From an uncultured Monoglobus sp. (GTDB taxonomy: Bacteria > Bacillota > Clostridia > Monoglobales > Monoglobaceae), in contig CANQMT010000004.1 in assembly GCA_947625055.1 (NCBI GenBank), forward strand, positions 1-64,000: DNA of 64,000 bases, read 5' to 3'. The stretch's first letter is position 1. Each line of letters opens with the position of its first letter. Shown one piece after another: positions 59,555 to 64,000 of the stretch. A program made the translations under genes and the position numbers. The notes under the pieces were generated by a model, which worked only from the letters and a program-made list of their open reading frames with translations, ran no database searches and was not told where the DNA came from.

Positions 59555-61315
59555 ATGAGAAAAAGTAGAATTTTATCGCTGTTGCTGGCAGTGGCAGTAA
59601 TGGCAACAATGTTAATCGCGGTACCACTGACCGCAAGCGCGGCAAGCGAGCCTGTAACATGGGATCCTTCACAATATGAACAGCAGATAGATGGCGTTGT
59701 TGATCCTCCAGAAATGACTGTCGGCGAAGTTTTAACCGTTGATCCTTTGGATAATAGAGATTCTGCTGCAGAAGACGATAATGATGCATGGAAAAAAGGT
59801 ACTGATACCGTAACAGGCATAACAGGCGCCGGAAATCCAAAACCGAGCGGATATAATGGAAACCCCAGCGAAACAAATATACCCGCAAGCGGAACAGTCT
59901 TAAAAGTTTCGGTTGCAAAAGACGGAAAATTGAAATTTACGATGAGCGTCGGTAATGGCACAAGACAATTAACCGGATACATTCTTGAAGTAAAGAATGG
60001 TGACAGTACCGGTACTTATGTTGCCACGTATACCAACCAATCAACTACAGAAAAGCATAAATGGGAGCCCGAAATTGACGCTAAAGCCGGATATTACTAT
60101 TATGCTTTTGTTCCCGGCTCAAAATCAACTTTCGGAACGATCACATTCACTCCCGCAACTGATGACCCCACATTCACTATAGAACCCGAGAGTGCAGATA
60201 TTCAGATAGGCAAGTCTCAGGATGTTTCGGTAACAGTCAGAAATTACAAAACGTATACAGCCAGTGATGTAACATGGACTCCTTCAGACTCTGAGAAAGT
60301 ACAAGTTTCAAAAGGTGAAGGCGGCACTCCGGTAACGATATCTGTTACAGATAAAGCTCAGGCGAATGAGCAATTGACCGTTGAGGCCAAACTGCCCGAT
60401 GATGCAAACGCGCCCGCAAAAACATTTACCATAAATGTTAAAGAAGCGGACAAATTAAATCCGGTAAGCGAAAGCACTACATGGACCTTTGACGCTATTG
60501 GTGGCGGTAGTAATATAACATATAGTGATAATGTCTTTGTTGGTGAAAATAATACCCTCTTAATTCGTGCTACTTCGAAAAAACCCATCAGAATTGATAT
60601 AGGAGAAGAAAAAACCGTAAGAGATGGAAAAGTACAGCATTATTTAAACTTCCAAGGAGGCCCATCTTCTGGTAATACTGATCGCGTTGCAGAGATAATG
60701 CCTGCTGTTGCCGGAACAATAACGGTTTACGGAAACACATCACATTCAGGAAGTGGAAACAGAAATCTACATATCAAACAAGGCGAAAAGACGATAGACG
60801 GCACTGCAGATACAGATAACATTAATTTCAGTCTTGTGGTCAAAGCAAATGAACTTGTACAAATTTACGGCAGTGGCGGCGGAACAAATGTTTATGCGGT
60901 ATATTTTGATCCCATTAATGTATTCGGCACAACAACAGGAACCGAGTCGGGTTATTACACAGAAGGCGACGTTGAAAAAACGGCTGACGATAGCGCAAAA
61001 GGCGTAATCAGATTCTTCCAGTCATTTGAAGGAGACACGTCTGTTGAGGAATACGGATTCTATTTCCTTAACAGCAAACAAGGATCTGTCGTTGACGGTT
61101 ACGCAAACAAAGCGTCAGAGCAGGGAACTGTAAATATTAACACACTCCCGGGAATGTACGGCGATTTGGTTGAAATCCAGTATGATCATTTCGGCACTAC
61201 ATATTACGCGCTGCCGTTTGTAAAGATCGGTGGAGAAATAGTTTACGGAACACCGATATCCGGAAGTGTCGGCGTCGGCGCAAAGCAAGTATCAAAACCG
61301 GTGGCGTCGGATTGA
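59555..61315 (+). CDS. Secreted protein with an Ig-like domain, function unknown
   Basis: A 586-residue exported protein. The signal peptide MRKSRILSLLLAVAVMATML ends near ASA at about residue 29. The segment FTIEPESADIQIGKSQDVSVTVRNYKTYTASDVTWTPSDSEKVQV at about 208-255 resembles a Big_2-type immunoglobulin fold. Two beta-rich regions flank it, one with GNGTRQLTGYILEVKNGDS and a later one with TITVYGNTSHSGSGNRNLHI. The C-terminal 115 residues (GVIRFFQSFEGDTSVEEYGFYFLN...) look like a separate beta domain. There is no SLH, LPXTG or lipobox, so it may be released. AAAGGGAT precedes the ATG. Codon use is AT-richer than core genes. A 54-residue peptide gene follows 50 bases later. Confidence 0.85.
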   Translation: MRKSRILSLLLAVAVMATMLIAVPLTASAASEPVTWDPSQYEQQIDGVVDPPEMTVGEVLTVDPLDNRDSAAEDDNDAWKKGTDTVTGITGAGNPKPSGYNGNPSETNIPASGTVLKVSVAKDGKLKFTMSVGNGTRQLTGYILEVKNGDSTGTYVATYTNQSTTEKHKWEPEIDAKAGYYYYAFVPGSKSTFGTITFTPATDDPTFTIEPESADIQIGKSQDVSVTVRNYKTYTASDVTWTPSDSEKVQVSKGEGGTPVTISVTDKAQANEQLTVEAKLPDDANAPAKTFTINVKEADKLNPVSESTTWTFDAIGGGSNITYSDNVFVGENNTLLIRATSKKPIRIDIGEEKTVRDGKVQHYLNFQGGPSSGNTDRVAEIMPAVAGTITVYGNTSHSGSGNRNLHIKQGEKTIDGTADTDNINFSLVVKANELVQIYGSGGGTNVYAVYFDPINVFGTTTGTESGYYTEGDVEKTADDSAKGVIRFFQSFEGDTSVEEYGFYFLNSKQGSVVDGYANKASEQGTVNINTLPGMYGDLVEIQYDHFGTTYYALPFVKIGGEIVYGTPISGSVGVGAKQVSKPVASD

Positions 61316-61365
61316 TCTGACACCGCAGCAAACGAAATAATTAATAATTTTGGAGGTATATCGAT

Positions 61366-61530
61366 ATGATAAATAAAAAAGAATATAAAACGCCGCTTGC
61401 GGAGATAACAGAGTTCGAGTGCGCTGACGTTATAACCGTTTCAAAACTCAGTGAAAAGCCGAGCACAGAAGTCGGTGACAGAACTTATGTTTCGGTCGGC
61501 CAGTCTTCATGGGCAAAAGGATTCGAATAA
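61366..61530 (+). CDS. 54-residue peptide with YxxP...DVITVS motif (missed by the ORF track)
   Basis: A short ORF with a strong GGAGGT eight bases upstream of the ATG. It reads MINKKEYKTPLAEITEFECADVITVSKLSE..., ending GQSSWAKGFE. Small Clostridial proteins with a K-x-Y-x-x-P-x-x-E-I-x-x-F-x-x-x-D-V-I-x-x-S start recur downstream of large secreted proteins; their role is unknown to me. The YxxP near the N-terminus also resembles leader peptides read by RiPP recognition elements, but no modifying enzyme is nearby. It is followed by a strong terminator, so it is the last gene of the unit with the secreted protein. Confidence 0.75.
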   Translation: MINKKEYKTPLAEITEFECADVITVSKLSEKPSTEVGDRTYVSVGQSSWAKGFE

Positions 61531-61541
61531 AATCAATAACC

Positions 61542-61567
61542 AACCCCCGGCAAGGCCGGGGGTTTTT
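61542..61567 (+). terminator. Intrinsic terminator of the secreted protein-peptide unit
   Basis: AACCCCCGGC and GCCGGGGGTT form a ten-pair stem with a short loop, and the T run follows. Confidence 0.92.
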
Positions 61568-61738
61568 CCATAAACGCCCCAAAGGGGCTCAGTTTAAACG
61601 CTACGCCTTCAAAGGCGTTTGACAATGCCAACGACCAATCGGGCTACCGGCTCCTCTTTGGGGGAGCTGGATTTCCGCAAAAGGTTTTTGCGTTGAATTG
61701 ATTGCCCAAAGCCCATATTCCGCCCTGCCAAGCCGCGG

Positions 61739-61766
61739 GGGCGGCAAAGAAGCAAAAACCTTTTGC
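61739..61766 (+). repeat. 28-base direct repeat, copy 1
   Basis: GGGCGGCAAAGAAGCAAAAACCTTTTGC; the same sequence recurs at 62052-62079. In both copies a GTAG/CATAG-GGCGG module follows. Confidence 0.8.
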
Positions 61767-61884
61767 GTAGGGCGGCTCAAACGGGCGGATAATATCCGCC
61801 CCTACAATGAGGGGTTTGGTTAACTTTTGGTGTAGGGCGGCATGCCCACATGCCGCCGGCCGGATGTGGGCATCCGGCCCTACG
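61767..61884. repeat. GTAGGGCGG hairpin cluster
   Basis: Palindromes GGGCGGATAATATCCGCCCCTAC, GTAGGGCGGCATGCCCACATGCCGCC and GGCCGGATGTGGGCATCCGGCCCTAC follow one another. They are the same module types as in the 59.2 kb block, in mixed orientation. Confidence 0.8.
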
Positions 61885-61906
61885 CCGTAAATAGTCGGGC
61901 GTATTG

Positions 61907-61941
61907 CTAGTATCTAGTTCCTAATCTCTAGTCGCTACGTT
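61907..61941 (+). repeat. Heptanucleotide array 4 (CTAGTNN type)
   Basis: Five sevens: CTAGTAT, CTAGTTC, CTAATCT, CTAGTCG, CTACGTT. Same length, same third-unit CTAAT variant and same CTACGTT end as array 3, although other positions differ. Confidence 0.85.
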
Positions 61942-61943
61942 AT

Positions 61944-61989
61944 CCCCTCTCCGTCGCCTTCGGCGCCACCTCTCCCCAAAGGGAGAGGC
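61944..61989 (+). repeat. CCTCTCC-family palindromic repeat
   Basis: CCCCTCTCCGTCGCC-TTC-GGCGCCACCTCTCCCCAAAGGGAGAGGC, directly after heptanucleotide array 4, as the 59.4 kb copy lies directly beside array 2. Confidence 0.85.
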
Positions 61990-62017
61990 AAATGAGCGGC
62001 GCATGGCGCCGCTCTGC

Positions 62018-62106
62018 GGGACGCCGAGGTCGTCGTCCCCTACAACCAAAAGGGCGGCAAAGAAGCAAAAACCTTTTGCATAGCGGGCGGCAACCTGCCG
62101 CCCGTC
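62018..62106. repeat. Further hairpin modules and direct repeat copy 2
   Basis: GGGACGCCGAGGTCGTCGTCCCCTAC (identical to the 59.26 kb module), the second GGGCGGCAAAGAAGCAAAAACC copy (62052-62079) and a GCGGGCGGCAACCTGCCGCCCGTC hairpin. Confidence 0.75.
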
Positions 62107-62134
62107 CCGGCTAGCCCCTGAAAATATGTTGATA

Positions 62135-62168
62135 CAAAAATAACTCCCGCAGAAATTCCGCGGGAGTT
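62135..62168 (-). terminator. Intrinsic terminator of the tRNA-Met-tRNA-Glu unit
   Basis: On the minus strand AACTCCCGC and GCGGGAGTT form a nine-pair stem, then ATTTTTG, beginning directly after the tRNA-Glu CCA. Confidence 0.92.
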
Positions 62169-62169
62169 T

Positions 62170-62244
62170 TGGTGACTCCTAGGGGATTCGAACCCCTGTA
62201 GCCGGCGTGAGAGGCCGGAGTCTTAACCACTTGACCAAGGAGCC
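62170..62244 (-). tRNA. tRNA-Glu (anticodon CTC)
   Basis: Acceptor arm GGCTCCT pairs with AGGAGTC (one G-T). The anticodon loop reads CTCTCAC, giving CTC. The T-arm has GGTTCGAATCCCC and CCA is encoded. The D-arm GGTCAAGTGGTTAAGAC is typical of tRNA-Glu. It reads GAG codons, so it is likely the minor Glu isoacceptor beside a TTC gene elsewhere. Confidence 0.92.
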
Positions 62245-62248
62245 GTTA

Positions 62249-62325
62249 TGGTAGCGGTAACTGGATTTGAACCAGTGACACTACGGGTATGAACCGTATG
62301 CTCTAGCCAACTGAGCTATACCGCC
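62249..62325 (-). tRNA. tRNA-Met, elongator type (anticodon CAT)
   Basis: GGCGGTA pairs with TACCGCT, the anticodon loop is TTCATAC giving CAT, and CCA is encoded. The acceptor and D-arm match elongator tRNA-Met of Bacillus; the initiator hallmark (three G-C pairs in the anticodon stem and a mismatched first pair) is absent. A lysidine-modified tRNA-Ile2 is less likely. It lies four bases upstream of tRNA-Glu. It is the expected substrate of the TmcAL enzyme in this window. Confidence 0.9.
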
Positions 62326-62375
62326 AAGTCTCGTATCCGCGAGTCAAAACGGACAACTCACAAACAACATTGACA

Positions 62376-62404
62376 ATTATAGCAAAATAGTTTTAATATG
62401 TCAA
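62376..62404 (-). promoter_or_regulatory. Perfect promoter of the tRNA pair
   Basis: On the minus strand TTGACA and TATAAT with 17-base spacing. Confidence 0.9.
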
Positions 62405-62470
62405 GACTTTTTGAAGAAATTTTTTAAAAAATTTTGGTATAATCCGCCCCCGCCTTGAAATAATAAAAAT

Positions 62471-62872
62471 ATGCTAATACGATACATTATCTACGGACTT
62501 CTGGGAATGAATATGGAAATAATATGGACGGGACTTGCGCCCGCGGGCGGCAAGACCGCTAATCTCATCGGCCACACGTCTATCTGGATGTTTTTCATAT
62601 ACGGGCTTGCCGCGGTCGTCCTGGAGCCTGTCCACTCTCTTATCTCAGGCCGAAGCTGGTTCCTGAGGGGCTGTGTCTGGTCGACATTGATTTTTGCCAT
62701 TGAGTTTTTGAGCGGCGGTCTGCTCCGCCTATTCGGTATAGAACCCTGGCGCTATACGGGAGATTTTTCTGTTCTCGGGCTTATCCGCCTCGATTACGCT
62801 CCCGTATGGTTCGCCGTGGGTCTGCTGTTTGAGAGGATCCACGATTTGCTCACCGCATACAACATAGGTTAG
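62471..62872 (+). CDS. Putative ABC-transporter-permease-like membrane protein (CmpB, PF06541)
   Basis: A 133-residue protein with four membrane segments (about residues 4-20, 36-55, 68-88 and 105-125). [34 protein letters not shown] and [20 protein letters not shown] match the CmpB group annotated as putative ABC transporter permease; no transport function is proven. It lacks a strong ribosome site. Its stop overlaps the sigE stop by four bases on the opposite strand (convergent), leaving no room for a terminator. Confidence 0.75.
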   Translation: MLIRYIIYGLLGMNMEIIWTGLAPAGGKTANLIGHTSIWMFFIYGLAAVVLEPVHSLISGRSWFLRGCVWSTLIFAIEFLSGGLLRLFGIEPWRYTGDFSVLGLIRLDYAPVWFAVGLLFERIHDLLTAYNIG

Positions 62873-63606
62873 CTCGTGAGCATCCTCGTCATGTCCTTGC
62901 GCAGCCGCTTGATTATCCGTTTTTCAAGTCTTGATATATATGACTGTGAGATCCCCAGCCGATCCGCAACTTCTTTTTGGGTCATCTCATCTCCTCCGCC
63001 GCTCAGTCCGAAGCGCATCTCAACAATGTTCCTTTCGCGGCTCCCCAGGCCGTCAAGCGCGATCTTGAGCAGGCGGCGGTCTGTCTCATCTTCTATATTT
63101 TTTTGAGTAACATCGCCGTCTGTGCCCAAAACATCCGAAAGCAGCAATTCTTTTCCGTCCCAGTCAACGTTAAGCGGCTCGTCGATCGAGACTTCTGATT
63201 TTGTGTTGCTGCTTTTGCGAAGGAACATAAGTATCTCGTTTTCAATGCAGCGCGAGGCGTAGGTGGCGAGTTTGATCTTTTTTTCCGCTTTAAAGGTGTT
63301 TATCGCCTTTATAAGCCCGATCGTCCCTATTGAGATCAGATCTTCGATCCCTATCCCTGTGCTGTCAAAACGCTTTGCTATATACACCACGAGCCTTAAA
63401 TTATGCTCGATAAGCAGCCTCTTCGCTTCCTCGGCAAAATCGGGCTCACGCAGACGCGCGATCCATATTCCTTCCTCCTCCTTGTCAAGCGGCGGCGGCA
63501 AAGTATCGCTGCCGCCCACGTAATTAACATTTCCCCGCTTCAATGTAATCAGCTTCAGGTAAGCCCGTTTTACGCGGGCTATGAGTTTTTCTTTGAGCAA
63601 GTTCAT
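62869..63606 (-). CDS. sigE: RNA polymerase sporulation sigma factor SigE (pro-sigma-E)
   Basis: A 245-residue mother-cell sigma factor. The pro-sequence [20 protein letters not shown] is followed by [14 protein letters not shown], equivalent to the SpoIIGA cleavage region of Bacillus. Region 2 has [36 protein letters not shown] and [14 protein letters not shown]; region 4 has [28 protein letters not shown]. The alignment to Bacillus SigE is close throughout. GGAGGA nine bases before the ATG supports independent initiation, yet the upstream spoIIGA frame runs into this gene without a stop. Confidence 0.96.
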   Translation of the reverse strand: MNLLKEKLIARVKRAYLKLITLKRGNVNYVGGSDTLPPPLDKEEEGIWIARLREPDFAEEAKRLLIEHNLRLVVYIAKRFDSTGIGIEDLISIGTIGLIKAINTFKAEKKIKLATYASRCIENEILMFLRKSSNTKSEVSIDEPLNVDWDGKELLLSDVLGTDGDVTQKNIEDETDRRLLKIALDGLGSRERNIVEMRFGLSGGGDEMTQKEVADRLGISQSYISRLEKRIIKRLRKDMTRMLTS

Positions 63607-64000
63607 TCTGTGTCCTCCTGAAATTATTTTTTTGCGCTTTATGTAAAACGCCTCGGGCGGCGCCACGGCGTTATAAGATCCGCTGCCCGAAAGCTTCGCG
63701 TCAACAAAGGCGATAAGGCATCTGTCCTTGTCGGTGCCAAGCTCCCTGTCGCGGCACTCGACGCGGTCAGCCTTGCGGGCGTATATTATCCCGCCCGACG
63801 TCACCGTGCCGACCGCGACCGGAACGCCGCTTTCAAAGCTCTTTCCGCTGATGATCACAATCGGTTTTCCGCTCATAGGCTCCCTCGCCTCGCATCCCGT
63901 GTCGACAAGCGCTTTAACGCTTATTTCGCGGCCATCCGCGGCGATCGTCATATTGACTGTGCGCCGGCTCAGGTTCCGGGCAAACGCGGCGGCGATCACT
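63607..64000 (-). CDS. spoIIGA: Sporulation sigma-E factor-processing peptidase SpoIIGA, C-terminal part (cut by window edge)
   Basis: The visible 131 residues form the aspartic peptidase domain. [24 protein letters not shown] holds the catalytic Asp-Thr-Gly, and [17 protein letters not shown] is near its end. The N-terminal membrane domain lies beyond the window. SpoIIGA cleaves pro-sigma-E at the septum. No stop codon separates it from sigE: the frame passes through CGC AAA AAA ATA ATT TCA. With one A fewer in the A7 run the frame would read AAA AAA TAA and stop there. So this may be a real fusion, a homopolymer error in the sequence, or a slippage site. The end is placed at the sigE start for convenience. 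Confidence 0.85.

Larger units (their letters stand above)
61531..62169. other. Second repeat-rich intergenic region
   Basis: No gene is seen between the 54-residue peptide and the tRNA genes. It holds the peptide terminator, a duplicated GGGCGGCAAAGAAGCAAAAACC sequence, GTAGGGCGG hairpins, a heptanucleotide array, a CCTCTCC-family repeat and the tRNA terminator. Confidence 0.8.

Noticed and set aside
62249-62325. tRNA-Ile2 (CAT) instead of tRNA-Met
   Set aside because: Acceptor, D-arm and anticodon stem follow elongator tRNA-Met; not fully excluded without a covariance score.
1-64000. Prophage, integrative element or complete insertion sequence
   Set aside because: No integrase, transposase, phage structural gene or att-like tRNA-end duplication was found in any listed ORF.

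Overview
The window looks like chromosome from an anaerobic, endospore-forming Firmicute of the class Clostridia, probably gut-associated. Sporulation genes are present (gpr, yunB, sigE and the end of spoIIGA). So are two-subunit indolepyruvate:ferredoxin oxidoreductase, SLH-anchored glycoside hydrolase, BspA-like surface protein, Gram-positive style promoters (TTGACA or TTGCAT, 17-bp spacing, TATAAT) and strong AGGAGG ribosome sites. Most genes are GC-balanced; the BspA-like gene, the DUF3791/DUF3990 module and the DUF4160 pair are visibly AT-richer and look like accessory DNA. I see no prophage, complete insertion sequence, CRISPR array or rRNA operon.

Layout. 1-7 kb: a membrane protein, tRNA-Gly, a three-gene envelope group (DUF4330-like, O-antigen-ligase-like, unknown basic-tailed membrane protein), then a polar amino acid ABC transporter (permease, ATPase, lipoprotein) with a tandem repeat between ATPase and binding protein. 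7-18.1 kb: larE, the BspA-like protein with a structured leader, a Cys/His-rich small protein, a methionine gamma-lyase-family enzyme overlapping an ACT-domain protein, the aryl-pyruvate oxidation genes iorB-iorA-paaK, and a GltD-like oxidoreductase. 18.2-26.2 kb: a minus-strand translation/secretion block secA, prfB (programmed frameshift), prfA, a tsaC-ywlE fusion, rimI, tsaD. 26.3-30 kb: lipoprotein, histidine-kinase-like ATPase, SLH-GH5 cellulase and a DNA-deoxyinosine glycosylase. 30-31 kb: the DUF3791-DUF3990-small-protein module. 31-44 kb: radical SAM protein plus DUF2344 partner, phosphofructokinase, gpr, thioesterase, pyruvate kinase with mtrB (TRAP), yunB, tmcAL, proC, purB and an aminotransferase. 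44-54.7 kb: the classical rplS-lepB-rbgA-rnhB-yraN cluster, then a clpE-like gene, smc and ftsY. 54.9-58.8 kb: a MocR-like regulator that has lost its PLP lysine, a DUF4160 pair, an HPt protein, an HD-GYP response regulator and an XRE regulator. 58.8-62.2 kb: two repeat-dense intergenic blocks flanking a secreted protein and a 54-residue peptide. 62.2-64 kb: tRNA-Glu, tRNA-Met, a CmpB-like membrane protein, and sigE in one uninterrupted frame with the end of spoIIGA.

The observations most worth checking are: prfB whose frameshift stop is UAA rather than the usual UGA; the stop-free spoIIGA-sigE junction at an A7 run; the predicted ADP-ribosyltransferase-like DUF3990 module; the promoter, long hairpin and terminator ahead of the BspA-like gene; heptanucleotide (CTAGTNN) arrays in the repeat blocks; a direct-repeat-bounded, promoter-bearing non-coding element at 58.9 kb; and the TsaC-YwlE fusion. 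Family names come from recognising motifs by eye; no database search was run.
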